Assembly: GCA_022071945.1 (NCBI GenBank)
Contig: JAJVIN010000002.1
Coordinates: forward strand, 40,941 to 104,940
Source of the DNA: Thermoanaerobaculia bacterium
GTDB taxonomy: Bacteria > Acidobacteriota > Thermoanaerobaculia > UBA5066
DNA length: 64,000 bases
Direction of reading: 5' to 3'
The position numbers and the translations under genes were made by a program. Below, in pieces: positions 17,033 through 25,443 of this stretch. The number at the start of each line of letters is the position of its first letter. The stretch's first letter is position 1. The notes under the pieces are model-generated. The model ran no database searches and was not told the origin of the DNA. It saw only the letters and a program-made list of their open reading frames with translations.

Positions 17033-18214
17033 TCACGGGATCCAGTCGGCCAGAAAGACGTTCGTCTCACCCGGCTTGGCGTTGTGCCGGTTGGAGCAGA
17101 AGACCAGTTTTCTTCCGTCAGGCGAGAACATCGGGAATCCGTCGAAGGTCGGGTTGTAGGTCAGCCGTTCGAGGTCCGTTCCATCGGAGCGGACCGACCA
17201 GAGGTCGAAATTTCGGCCCTTGGGATCGGCGAGGTTGGAGCAGAAGATGATCGTGTCGTGGCCCCCCCTGAAGAAGTAGGGGGCGAAGCTCGCGACGCCA
17301 TTGTTCGTCACCTGGCGATCCTCGGTTCCGTCGGAGCGCATGACGCGTATTTCGAGGCGGGACGGCCGGATCAGGGCTTTGGCCAGGAGGGACTTGAAGT
17401 CGACGATGGCGGCCTCGGTTACGGGCCGCGAGGCCCTGTAGACGATCCAGTTGCCGTCGTCGGAGAAGAACGCTCCGCCATCGTAGCCGGCCGAGGTCGT
17501 GAGCCGCTTGACGTTGCGGCCGTCGGCATCCATCGAGTAGAGATCGAGATCGCCGTCCCGAACGGACGTGAAGACGATCTTCTTGCCGTCCACGGATATC
17601 GTCGCCTCGGCGTCGTACCCGGGGGAGTTCGTCAGGCGCTTCAGGCCTGATCCGTCGGCCTGGGCCGTGAAGATCTCGTAGTCGGAGTAGAGGGCCCAGA
17701 CGTATCCCTGTGACATGTCGGCCTCGGGGGGGCAGGACTCGGATCCCAGGTGCGTCGAGGAATAGAGGATCCGGCCGTCCGGGAAGAGGTACGAGCAGGT
17801 CGTGCGGCCCTTTCCGGTGGAGACGAGCCTGGCCACGGGCTCCGGTCGGTCCAGATCTTCCAGGATGAAGATCTGGTCGCAAGAGTAGGGCGGCCGCTTG
17901 GACTGGAGAATGAGCTTCTTGCCGTCCGCCGAGAAGTACGCCTCGGCGTTCTCGCCGCCGAATGTGAGCTGACGGACGTTTGCGAGGTGCTGCTCTCCCG
18001 GATAGGTCAGGGGCGACAGGACGCCCTCGTACGGGTTGCCGGGACGCGCCGGCGGCGCAGTCGGCGTGGCCGCGGCGGTGGGCGCGGGCGGCTTCGGAGG
18101 CGGGGCGACGGGGGCGGCCGGCTTTCCGCACGAAAGGAGCGAGAGGCAGAGCCCGATGCCGGCACTTCCTGTGCGAAGGGTGAGACGAAAGAGGGGTCTC
18201 TCGGATCTCTCCAT
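17033..18214 (-). CDS. PD40/TolB-like beta-propeller lipoprotein
   Basis: 393 residues beginning with a lipoprotein signal (IGLCLSLLSC, lipidation at the Cys) and a Pro/Ala-rich spacer. About six WD40-like PD40 repeats follow: NAEAYFSADGKKLILQS, DAEATISVDGKKIVFTS, GGAFFSDDGNWIVYRA and FPMFSPDGRKLVFCSN. This is a TolB-type propeller without the TolB N-domain. The start at 18214 puts the hydrophobic region directly after basic residues; an upstream in-frame ATG would bury it. Likely a surface or periplasmic binding protein; partner unknown. It is divergent from the glycan cassette, 57 bp away. Confidence 0.85.
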   Translation of the reverse strand: MERSERPLFRLTLRTGSAGIGLCLSLLSCGKPAAPVAPPPKPPAPTAAATPTAPPARPGNPYEGVLSPLTYPGEQHLANVRQLTFGGENAEAYFSADGKKLILQSKRPPYSCDQIFILEDLDRPEPVARLVSTGKGRTTCSYLFPDGRILYSSTHLGSESCPPEADMSQGYVWALYSDYEIFTAQADGSGLKRLTNSPGYDAEATISVDGKKIVFTSVRDGDLDLYSMDADGRNVKRLTTSAGYDGGAFFSDDGNWIVYRASRPVTEAAIVDFKSLLAKALIRPSRLEIRVMRSDGTEDRQVTNNGVASFAPYFFRGGHDTIIFCSNLADPKGRNFDLWSVRSDGTDLERLTYNPTFDGFPMFSPDGRKLVFCSNRHNAKPGETNVFLADWIP

Positions 18215-18271
18215 GTGGTGCGGGGGAGTGTAGCAACCAGGTGGTAAAACTCTCGGGCGCGGTACTGATCG

Positions 18272-20164
18272 ATGAAACTCCATGACAGCCCGTCACGCTC
18301 TCGCGCGAGCCTCGTGGAAGAGGTGGCTCGCCAACTTCTCTTTGATCTCGAAGCCCTTCAGACCCCGCTTCCAGGCGGGGGCCTCCAGCAGGCGTCCTCA
18401 TCTGCTTCCAGCCCCGGCCAAGGACAGGGGGTCGAGCCGTTCTCCCTCGACGGGCCACGGACCGTCCTGGAGGGTGGAGCCCGGTATGTCGCGCCTTTCC
18501 TGCCGGCTGATGCTCGGTTCAGGGCGGCGAAATCACTGATCCTGAGGTCCCTGCGGATCATCACGAGGGATCAGTCGGTCTTCAACTCCGCCGTCACCGA
18601 GGCGCTCCGGATCGCCCTGAAGGAGATCGAGGACGGGGTCCGGAGGAGCCGGGAGCGCGAGGCCGCCGATGCAGGTTCGCTCTCAGAGAAATTGCGCTCC
18701 CTCGAGGGGCTCGGAAGCGAGAGCAAGACCAGGATCGATGAGCTCGCTTCCTCGGTTTCGGGACGGGGAGCCGAGGTGGACAGGCTCCTGGCGGAACTGG
18801 CATCCGGCCTCGAGAGGGCCAACGCAGCCATCACGTCTGAAGCCCGAAACCGCGAGAAGACCGCGGAAGGCCTCGAGCGTCAGCTTCAGGAGCTCGAGGA
18901 GAGAAGAGGGCGATTCGTCAGAGAGCTCCAGGCGGCCCTGGGCCGAATCGAGAACGAGCTCGAGAACGAGGGCCGGGCCCGCAACGCCCTGGCGAAGGAC
19001 TACGAGCAGCGGATCGCGCACCAGGACCTCCTGCGAAATACCCTGGCCACGGAGCTTGCCGGGGCTCTGGAGCGCGAAGCGAGATCACGGGAGATGGTCG
19101 CGACCGAGATGGAACGCCGTCTCGAACACCAGGAGAGGATGCGCTCCGCGCTGGCCGCCGAGATCCAGGGGGTGATGAAGGGCGAGGAAAAGGCGCGGGA
19201 GCTCGTCGGGCTGGAGCTCTCGCGTGCTCTGGCCAGGCTCGACAGGCTCGAGCGAGAGAGCGATCGCCACGAGGACGTCACCAAGGCCCTGCGGGTCGAG
19301 GGCGACGAGGCGTCCCGGAGGTTCGGGCTTCTGTCGAAGCGGGTCGAAGAGCTCGCCGAGGAGGCCCGGCTGTCGCGGCTCGAGTGGACGGCCCTGAGGT
19401 CGAGTCTGAGGGGTCTGACGGGGGGGGAGGCCCAACCTGGGGAGCGGGTCAGTGTGCCTCCACCGCAGGCTCCGTCAGCTTCACCGGCTCCTCTCGCGCC
19501 CGCGTCGTCGCCCCTCGATGCCGGAATCTATGCGGGTTTCGAGGAACGCTTCAGGGGCCGGGAGGATGTCATCCGGGAGCGTCAGATGCGCGATGCCCGG
19601 CTGTTCGTCGGGGCTCCGGGCCTCGTCGCCGACCTGGGATGCGGAAGGGGAGAGTTCCTGGAAGCGCTCCGTCAGCTCGGTGTGGCTGGCGAGGGCTGTG
19701 ATATCAACGCCGTGGCGGTGGCGCGCGCGAGGCAAAAGAACCTCGCCGTCGCCGAGGAGGATCTCTTCGCGTGGCTCGTCAGACAGCCGGATGAGTCGCT
19801 TGGGGGCATCACAGCCTTCCAAGTGGTCGAACACCTGGCTTCCGCGGATCTGCTCCGGCTCGTGGAACTCGCCTCGATGAAGCTCGCGCGAGGAGGCCGG
19901 ATCCTCCTCGAGACCGTCAATCCCGAGTCCGTCTTCGCCATGAAGTGGTTCTGGATGGACCTGACACACGTCCGGCCCGTTCCGGGCGGGAGCCTGGCTC
20001 AGCTCCTTTCGGCGAGCGGATTCCGGAACGTGAGGCTCGACTACCGTTCCCCGGTCCCGGCCGATGCCGCCCCGCCCGCGGAGGTCTTCCAGGATCCGAG
20101 ACTTTCCAAGATGGCCGAGCTGCTCTTCGCGGCGCAGGACGTGGCCGCGATCGGAGAGAAGTGA
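18272..20164 (+). CDS. SAM-dependent methyltransferase with long coiled coil
   Basis: 630 residues. Residues about 115-380 are a highly charged, near-continuous coiled coil. A Pro/Ala linker follows, then a class I methyltransferase domain (about 415-600) with LVADLGCGRGEFLEAL near residue 450, the acidic GEGCDINAVAV and the post-I motif FQVVEHL. Coiled-coil methyltransferases beside glycosyltransferases recall WbdD-type chain terminators that cap and size O-polysaccharide, although no kinase domain is seen here. First gene of a three-gene forward cassette, coupled to the next gene. Substrate is unknown. Confidence 0.75.
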   Translation: MKLHDSPSRSRASLVEEVARQLLFDLEALQTPLPGGGLQQASSSASSPGQGQGVEPFSLDGPRTVLEGGARYVAPFLPADARFRAAKSLILRSLRIITRDQSVFNSAVTEALRIALKEIEDGVRRSREREAADAGSLSEKLRSLEGLGSESKTRIDELASSVSGRGAEVDRLLAELASGLERANAAITSEARNREKTAEGLERQLQELEERRGRFVRELQAALGRIENELENEGRARNALAKDYEQRIAHQDLLRNTLATELAGALEREARSREMVATEMERRLEHQERMRSALAAEIQGVMKGEEKARELVGLELSRALARLDRLERESDRHEDVTKALRVEGDEASRRFGLLSKRVEELAEEARLSRLEWTALRSSLRGLTGGEAQPGERVSVPPPQAPSASPAPLAPASSPLDAGIYAGFEERFRGREDVIRERQMRDARLFVGAPGLVADLGCGRGEFLEALRQLGVAGEGCDINAVAVARARQKNLAVAEEDLFAWLVRQPDESLGGITAFQVVEHLASADLLRLVELASMKLARGGRILLETVNPESVFAMKWFWMDLTHVRPVPGGSLAQLLSASGFRNVRLDYRSPVPADAAPPAEVFQDPRLSKMAELLFAAQDVAAIGEK

Positions 20165-20166
20165 GC

Positions 20167-21204
20167 ATGGCCAGGATCGCCGTTTGCACCGCGCAGGTTC
20201 CCTTCGTCTCCGGAGGAGCGGAGCGCCACGCGGCTGGCCTCGTTCGCGAGCTCGGCAAGGCCGGACACGAGGTCGAGCTCGTCCAGCTGCCCTGGAAGTG
20301 GTACCCGCGCCGCCAGATCCTCCTGTCCGCCATGTCGTGGCGGCTCCTGGATCTGTCGGAAAGCGATGGGAAGTCCATCGACCTCGTCATCCCGATGAAG
20401 TTCCCGTCTTACGTGGTCTCGCACCCCAACAAGGTGGTCTGGTTGATCCACCAGTTCAGGCAGGCGTACGACCGCTTCGGAACCGCCGGGAGCGACTTCG
20501 ATGCCGGGCCCGAGGACACTCGCTGGCGGGAGCTGATCGCCGCGACCGACGAGACCGCCCTGTCGGAAGCCCGGAAGATCTTCACGAATGCGGAAAACAC
20601 GGCTCAGCGGCTGGCCCGGTGGAACGGCATCAAGGCGGAAGCGCTCTACCACCCGCCGCCCCTGGCGGGCCGCTACCGGTTCGAGGGCCTCGAGCCGTTC
20701 GCCCTCATCGCCGGGCGGCTCGATCCATGGAAACGGGTCGACCTGGCGATCGAGGCCGCCGCGGCCGGAGGGTGGAAGCTCGTGGTGGCGGGCCGGGGAC
20801 CCGACCTCGAGAGGCTTTCAGGAGTGGCGTCCCGCACGGGCGCGAGCGTCGACTTCCTCGGCGGCGTCAGCGACGAGGACCTCATCTCGCTGTATGCGAG
20901 AGCAGGCGTGGTCGTCTTCCCCCCCGCCGACGAAGACTACGGCTACATCGCGCTCGAGGCCTTTCTCTCGAGGAAGCCCGTGGTGACCTGCACCGACTCG
21001 GGAGGGCCGCTGGAGTTCGTCTCGGAGGGTGAGACGGGCCGGGTGGTCGCGCCGGAAGCGGCCCAGATAGCCTCTGCGGTGAAGGAGCTTCTCGGCGACT
21101 CGAAAGCGTCCGCCCGGATGGGGGAGACCGGGTACGACCGGGTTCGCGACATCACCTGGGAGAACGTGGTCACGAAGCTGCTCGCTGCGGGTGGGATCGA
21201 CTGA
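20167..21204 (+). CDS. Glycosyltransferase, GT4-like
   Basis: 345-residue GT-B fold enzyme expected to transfer a sugar from a nucleotide donor during surface glycan synthesis. The N-terminal half has VPFVSGGAERHAAGLVREL, the typical acceptor-side glycine loop. The C-terminal half has ALIAGRLDPWKRVDLAIEA and an E-x7-E donor motif in EDYGYIALEAF. The ATG at 20167 follows the methyltransferase stop directly; an in-frame GTG at 20161 that overlaps that stop is an alternative. It overlaps the next gene by 1 bp (TGATG). Linkage and sugar cannot be predicted. Confidence 0.87.
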   Translation: MARIAVCTAQVPFVSGGAERHAAGLVRELGKAGHEVELVQLPWKWYPRRQILLSAMSWRLLDLSESDGKSIDLVIPMKFPSYVVSHPNKVVWLIHQFRQAYDRFGTAGSDFDAGPEDTRWRELIAATDETALSEARKIFTNAENTAQRLARWNGIKAEALYHPPPLAGRYRFEGLEPFALIAGRLDPWKRVDLAIEAAAAGGWKLVVAGRGPDLERLSGVASRTGASVDFLGGVSDEDLISLYARAGVVVFPPADEDYGYIALEAFLSRKPVVTCTDSGGPLEFVSEGETGRVVAPEAAQIASAVKELLGDSKASARMGETGYDRVRDITWENVVTKLLAAGGID

Positions 21205-22571
21205 TGGCGCTTCTGGATGTCGGGATGATCAGTCCCTGGCCCCCGGCGCCATCGGGCATCGCCGATTACAGCCAGGAGCTTCTCGAATACCTCGGATCTC
21301 TGGCGAAGGTCACGGCTTACCCGCCCGAGAAGGCCGGGACGGCGCTTGGGGCCGGTCACCAGGTGCTGTTGTTCCAGATCGGCAACGACCCGCTCCACGC
21401 CCCCTCGCTCGAGGCGCTGAGACGGCGTCCCGCGGGCCTTCCGGCGGTCGTCGTCCTGCACGATTTCGTCCTCCATCACCTCTTCGCGGCGGCCTACCTC
21501 GACCGCGGGCGTGAAAAGGACTACGCCGCCGAGCTCGCCAGGGCCCACGGAGAGCGCGGCCGGGTCTTTGGCGAGGGGGTCCTTCGGGGGGAGAGGATTC
21601 CCGTCTGGGATCTGGAGCCCTGGAGGTTCCCGCTCTCGGCCGGCGTGATCTCGGACGCGACTTCCGTGATCGTCCATTCCCGGCTCGTGAGGGGAGCCGT
21701 GATGAGGGAGAGGCCCGGCACTCGCGTGGTCGAGATCCCGCACCACGTCATTCCCGTGGAAAAGACGCCCAAGGCCGAGGCACGGCAGATTCTGGGAATC
21801 CCGCTCGACAGACCGGTGGGCGTGACCCTGGGTGTCGTTACGCCGGCGAAGCGGGTGGGAAAGATTCTCGAGGCCCTTTCAGTCCTGAGCCCAGGGGAAC
21901 GTCCCTTTCTCTTCGTCGGGGGAGCGATCGGATCCGACGATCCCCTTCACGAAAAGACGCGTGCCCTCGGTCTCTCTCGCGACGTGGCTTTCGGAGGCTT
22001 CCTCTCGGAGGAGAACTTCTTCCGGGCGGCCTCGGCGGCTGATTTTGCGATCAACCTTCGGTTTCCGACGATGGGGGAGACTTCCGGAGCGATCTGCAGG
22101 CTGGCCGGTTTCGGGCTTCCGATGATCGTGAGCGACGTCGGCTGGTTTCGGGAGCTCCCGGACTCGTTCTGCCTCAAGGCGCCCGTGGGGAACGGCGAGA
22201 TCGAGACCCTGACCGAGGCTCTGCGCAACCTGTCGGCACAGGGGCCGGCGAGGTTCGAACGGGCGGCCCTGGCCTTCGAGTGGGCAGAGGCCAGGCACCC
22301 GTCGAAGACGGCGCGCCTCTATCTCGAAACACTCGAGGAAGCCGTCACCGGCTGGGCCGCGCCGAGGGTCCTGCCGCCGGCCCTGGCCTGGGCGCTCTCG
22401 GACCTCGGCATTGGCAAGGCGAAGGCGCGCTCGCTTTCGGGGTCCCGTCAGCCCGATTCGGAAGTGCTCGCCTCTGTCGGGTTGGCGGCCGCCGAACTCT
22501 GGCCGGCCGGTCTCTTCTCGGGGGCGAAGCCTCCCACAGCCGCTCGATCGAAGAAGCCGCGGAGCTCCTGA
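21204..22571 (+). CDS. Glycosyltransferase, GT4-like
   Basis: 455 residues, GT-B fold. It starts with DVGMISPWPPAPSGIADYS, the acceptor-side motif of many GT4 enzymes acting on polysaccharides. A VVLHDFVLHHLF segment follows, then the donor domain VTLGVVTPAKRVGKILEAL and FPTMGETSGAICRL in place of the canonical E-x7-E. The last 60 residues are low complexity and overlap tail to tail with the DUF309 gene by 124 bp. Coupled to the preceding glycosyltransferase, so both probably act on one polymer together with the methyltransferase. Confidence 0.85.
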   Translation: MALLDVGMISPWPPAPSGIADYSQELLEYLGSLAKVTAYPPEKAGTALGAGHQVLLFQIGNDPLHAPSLEALRRRPAGLPAVVVLHDFVLHHLFAAAYLDRGREKDYAAELARAHGERGRVFGEGVLRGERIPVWDLEPWRFPLSAGVISDATSVIVHSRLVRGAVMRERPGTRVVEIPHHVIPVEKTPKAEARQILGIPLDRPVGVTLGVVTPAKRVGKILEALSVLSPGERPFLFVGGAIGSDDPLHEKTRALGLSRDVAFGGFLSEENFFRAASAADFAINLRFPTMGETSGAICRLAGFGLPMIVSDVGWFRELPDSFCLKAPVGNGEIETLTEALRNLSAQGPARFERAALAFEWAEARHPSKTARLYLETLEEAVTGWAAPRVLPPALAWALSDLGIGKAKARSLSGSRQPDSEVLASVGLAAAELWPAGLFSGAKPPTAARSKKPRSS

Positions 22572-22906
22572 GCGAGAGACTCGCCGGGTTCGTCCTCGCA
22601 GGCAGTGAGGACGGCGAGAAGACCGGACAGATCGAACTCGGAGCGTCGCTCGACGACTGAGGCGAGCTTGGTTCGCGCGAGAACGAGAAGCCGCGCGGCT
22701 GGGGCCCGCCGGCCTTTTTCGAAGTGAACGCAGGCAGCCGCGAACTGGATGAGCCCCTGCAGGAAGAGGCGCTCTTGGCCCGCCGCTGCGAGCCAGAGCC
22801 GCTCCCACTCCTCATGTGCCTCGAAGAACCGCCCCGCGGCGAAGTCCACGAGGCCTCTTCGAAAGGCCAGTTCCCGGGTCGGAAGGAGAGGTGGGGAAAG
22901 GGGCAA
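22448..22906 (-). CDS. DUF309 family protein
   Basis: 152 residues if started at the TTG at 22906, 7 bp after the thioredoxin-like stop; no ATG or GTG is available in frame before the conserved core and no good ribosome site is seen. The core, ELAFRRGLVDFAAGRFFEAHEEWERLW followed by LFLQGLIQFAAACVHF (quoted in two pieces of the family motif), is the DUF309 helical signature FFEAHE. Function is unknown in the family. The C-terminus extends antisense across the end of the glycosyltransferase gene. Start is uncertain, identity is fairly secure. Confidence 0.7.
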   Translation of the reverse strand: MPLSPPLLPTRELAFRRGLVDFAAGRFFEAHEEWERLWLAAAGQERLFLQGLIQFAAACVHFEKGRRAPAARLLVLARTKLASVVERRSEFDLSGLLAVLTACEDEPGESLAQELRGFFDRAAVGGFAPEKRPAGQSSAAANPTEASTSESG

Positions 22907-22913
22907 GGGCCTA

Positions 22914-23408
22914 TCAGGAACGCTTCTTCGAGAGCGTTTCGAGAACCTGGAGCATGCGTTCCGTCCCCGTGTACCCGACGAGACGCTCCACGACCTTTCC
23001 CGACCCATCCACGAAGACGATCGTCGGGAGGCCATCGACGCCCAGCCGCTCCGCTGGGGCCTGGCCCTCCTCCTCGGTGTTGAGCCGGATCGGGATGAAG
23101 CCGGCGGTCGCGGCACCCATGCGGGGATCCGAGAAGACCTCCTTTTCCATCTTCTTGCACCAGCCGCACCAGTCCGCGTAGAAGTCCACCATGACGAACT
23201 TGCCTTCGGACCGGGCTTTTTCAATGGCCTTTTCGTACGAGAGCGAGACGAACTGAAGTCCCGTGCCGGCCGGCTGGGGCGCACCGCCCGGAACGACCGG
23301 GTTGCGTTCGAAATCAGCGGAGCTCGATTCGCGGCCGCGGCCGCAGCCCAGGTGAGACACGGCGAGGACCGTGAGGACGATGAGGGTCAGGAGGTGATTC
23401 GACTTCAT
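22914..23408 (-). CDS. Thioredoxin-fold lipoprotein
   Basis: 164 residues. A lipoprotein signal (LTLIVLTVLAVSHLGC) predicts membrane anchoring. The thioredoxin fold carries the redox motif WCGWC within VDFYADWCGWCKKME, and the cis-proline in GLPTIVFVD. This matches the DsbD C-terminal/TlpA-like group and a disulfide reductase or isomerase role in the periplasm. The ATG at 23408 overlaps the HAD gene stop by 4 bp. It sits in a coupled reverse operon downstream of a secreted protein, which could be its client (inference). Confidence 0.85.
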   Translation of the reverse strand: MKSNHLLTLIVLTVLAVSHLGCGRGRESSSADFERNPVVPGGAPQPAGTGLQFVSLSYEKAIEKARSEGKFVMVDFYADWCGWCKKMEKEVFSDPRMGAATAGFIPIRLNTEEEGQAPAERLGVDGLPTIVFVDGSGKVVERLVGYTGTERMLQVLETLSKKRS

Positions 23409-24076
23409 GGTGACTCCCGATTGGACTTTATGACGGAGGGCCCTCTCGCGTTTCCGGAAAGACCCAGTCTTGCGAGTTCGGGTGCGAGGTCCTCCGGGCG
23501 GGCGACGACGAAGCTCTCTATCCCGAGATCGCGGGCGGCCGCGACGAACTCGGGCCGGTCATCGAGGTAGACAGCATCGCCAGGGGAGACGCCTGCGCGC
23601 GCGAGGGCTCTTTGGAAGAACACGGGATCGGGCTTTCTGACCCCCTCGCGGAACGAGAGCACGCAGTGATCGACGACCGCCTCGATGGGGGCGATCTTCA
23701 GGACTCCCTCCCAGTGGAGGGCATTGGTATTCGAGACGAGGATCCTGAGGATTCCCGGGGGGACCGCGGAGAGGGCCTCGAGGGCCTCGGGCACGGCCTC
23801 GAAGATGTCGCGCCAGGCGGGAATCCAGACCGAGTCTTCGATTCTGGGGAGCCCGCAGCGGGCCTCGGCAGCCCGGAAGAACTCGATTGCGGTCAGCTCG
23901 CCGCAGTCGAGGGCTCTTTCGAGGTCCCCGAAGAGCCCGGGCGCCAAGTCTTGCGGAGGAACGTCCGCGTGCGCGGCGAGAGCCCGAATCGTCTTGCCGT
24001 GGTCGAAACGGACGAGGACGTTGCCGAGGTCGACGAAGAGGGCCCGGGGAGCGGCCCGCGTCAAGGCCCGGGTCAA
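23405..24076 (-). CDS. HAD-superfamily hydrolase (YihX-like)
   Basis: 223 residues. Motif I reads FVDLGNVLV, where the usual second Asp is replaced as in YihX-type phosphatases. Motif II is in LVSNTNALHW, motif III in GVRKPDPVFFQ, and motif IV is YLDDRPEFVAAA. These place it in the HAD subfamily with a helical cap, likely a sugar-phosphate or nucleotide phosphatase. The TTG start at 24076 overlaps the stop of the upstream secreted-protein gene by 4 bp, and its own end overlaps the thioredoxin-like gene. Substrate is unknown. Confidence 0.82.
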   Translation of the reverse strand: MTRALTRAAPRALFVDLGNVLVRFDHGKTIRALAAHADVPPQDLAPGLFGDLERALDCGELTAIEFFRAAEARCGLPRIEDSVWIPAWRDIFEAVPEALEALSAVPPGILRILVSNTNALHWEGVLKIAPIEAVVDHCVLSFREGVRKPDPVFFQRALARAGVSPGDAVYLDDRPEFVAAARDLGIESFVVARPEDLAPELARLGLSGNARGPSVIKSNRESP

Positions 24077-24921
24077 GGCCTCATCGGCTCGGCGGTGATG
24101 AGATACGGGTCGCCGGTATCGGTGTCGGTCACGGTGGCGTAGGCGAGGATCCGGGCCCCGTTGTTCTTGCTGACGAAGAACGTCAGGCGGTAGGGGGCCT
24201 TCTCGGCACTAAAGGGTCCGGCCGATGCGAACACGACGTCGTAGATGTTGTTCAACTGTTCCATGGAGTACGGAAGAACCTCGAGCGTGACCTCCTTGGC
24301 GACCTTCACGCCGAAGCGGTCGGTCAACAGGACGGTAGCTGTGAGAGGAAACGCCGAGGCGTTGAGGACCGCCGCGTTGACGATGATGTTGGCGCCGTAG
24401 GGGAGTCCCGGGCAGTAGAGGTCTCCGAACACCGAGTTGCTGAATCCCAGGGCTTTCCTGGCGGGAAAGGCGGGAACGAACTGTCCGAACGTGCCGGCGC
24501 CGCTTCCGATGTTGTAGGTGTTGCTCGTCACGAGGATCGAGAGATCACCGTTCCTGTCGTAGGAATGGATATCCGCAAGGCCGTAGCCCGAGCAATAGTC
24601 GAACTTGATCTCGTTGTTGCAGAGAACGTCCTTGAAGGTGACGCTCATCCGGGGCAGGAGCTCGAACCGCTTGCCCTGGGCGTTCGTCCCGTCCGATCCG
24701 GCCGGCGTGTAGAGGAGGTCGATCGTGGCGGCCCTCTCTGGCTCGGGGTTGAAGAGGGTGAGATCCGTTCGCCACTCTCCGCTGGCCCCCTTGGTGTGAA
24801 CGAGGGGCACGAACGAGCGGGAACTGGCGATGGTGTCCGCGGTGAGGGGATTCCCGGTGGCCAGGGCCAAGGTGAGGGCCATGAATCCCAGCCGCGGAGC
24901 CGAAAGCAAGAAAGGCCGCAT
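24073..24921 (-). CDS. Secreted beta-rich protein of unknown function
   Basis: 282 residues with a signal peptide (FMALTLALATGNPLTA). The mature part is beta-rich and starts with SRSFVPLVHTKGASGEWRTD and LTLFNPEP, a pattern I associate with abundant secreted proteins in Acidobacteriota-like genomes. Four cysteines (CNNEIKFDYC region and later) could form disulfides, consistent with the thioredoxin-like gene two places downstream. GGAGG precedes the ATG by a good spacing. First gene of a four-gene coupled reverse operon. No enzymatic motif is visible. Confidence 0.65.
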   Translation of the reverse strand: MRPFLLSAPRLGFMALTLALATGNPLTADTIASSRSFVPLVHTKGASGEWRTDLTLFNPEPERAATIDLLYTPAGSDGTNAQGKRFELLPRMSVTFKDVLCNNEIKFDYCSGYGLADIHSYDRNGDLSILVTSNTYNIGSGAGTFGQFVPAFPARKALGFSNSVFGDLYCPGLPYGANIIVNAAVLNASAFPLTATVLLTDRFGVKVAKEVTLEVLPYSMEQLNNIYDVVFASAGPFSAEKAPYRLTFFVSKNNGARILAYATVTDTDTGDPYLITAEPMRP

Positions 24922-24998
24922 CAGAACCTCCGATGTCCGCGGAAGAGCGAGGGCTGGCCTGGCTCACCGCGCTGCTGGATTGTCACCCGGCCGGGGCG

Positions 24999-25030
24999 AA
25001 AAGAAAAAGCGCCCCGACTGGCGGGGCGCT
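24999..25030 (-). terminator. Rho-independent terminator of the small lipoprotein gene
   Basis: Eight-base-pair stem AGCGCCCC (25008-25015) / GGGGCGCT (25023-25030) with a 7-nt loop. Read on the reverse strand, it is followed by TTTTTCTTTT. It lies 27 bp after the stop of the lipoprotein gene and before the secreted-protein operon, so it insulates the two units. Confidence 0.85.
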
Positions 25031-25056
25031 TTCTGGAAGACCAGATGGAGGGTGAC

Positions 25057-25320
25057 TTACTTCGCGGCCGGGGCAGCCGGAGCGCCGGTGGCGGGGGCAG
25101 CGGGGGCGGCAGCGTCAGCAGCGGGAGCGCCGGTGGCAGGGGCAGCGGCGTCAGTCGCCGGAGCGGCCGGAGCTTCGGGAGCGGCCGTCGGCTTCTCCTC
25201 GACAACCTTCGGGGCCTCGGCCGGGGCGGGCTCCTTCTTCTCGCCGCCGCCACAGGCGACGGTGCCGAGAAGGGCGAAACCAAGGGCCGCGATGGCAAGA
25301 ACAGAAATCGACTTCTTCAT
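25057..25320 (-). CDS. Small Ala/Pro-rich lipoprotein
   Basis: 87 residues. The signal LAIAALGFALLGTVAC predicts lipidation at the Cys, followed by GGGEKKEPAPAE. The remainder is almost wholly Ala, Pro, Asp, Thr and Gly, with repeated PATGAPA and DAAAPA units, and must be extended or disordered. The ATG at 25320 has AAGGAG 6 nt upstream. It is monocistronic, with its own terminator and a palindrome in its leader, suggesting it is a well-expressed envelope component. No function can be assigned; a spacer or peptidoglycan-tether role is a guess. Confidence 0.75.
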   Translation of the reverse strand: MKKSISVLAIAALGFALLGTVACGGGEKKEPAPAEAPKVVEEKPTAAPEAPAAPATDAAAPATGAPAADAAAPAAPATGAPAAPAAK

Positions 25321-25350
25321 GTGGAACTCCTTCAATGGATGGGTTGAGAA

Positions 25351-25366
25351 TCGCTGAACTCAGCGA
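25351..25366. promoter_or_regulatory. Perfect palindrome in the lipoprotein leader, possible operator
   Basis: TCGCTGA-AC-TCAGCGA: two 7-bp arms with a 2-bp centre, 30 bp upstream of the lipoprotein start codon. The centre is too short for a stable RNA hairpin loop, so a dimeric DNA-binding protein is the more natural reader. No regulator is identified. Confidence 0.4.
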
Positions 25367-25402
25367 GGGAACAACTGGACATCTTCATGAGGGGGGAAAT
25401 GG

Positions 25403-25443
25403 GAAATCTCCTAGCGTTACCTGATTCGAACCAAGGAGATTTC
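25403..25443. promoter_or_regulatory. Stem-loop in the lipoprotein-ffh intergenic region
   Basis: GAAATCTCCT (25403-25412) pairs perfectly with AGGAGATTTC (25434-25443) across a 21-nt loop. It lies far from either start codon and has no T tract. It may be an RNA structure, a pair of protein half-sites, or part of a small RNA. Confidence 0.4.
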
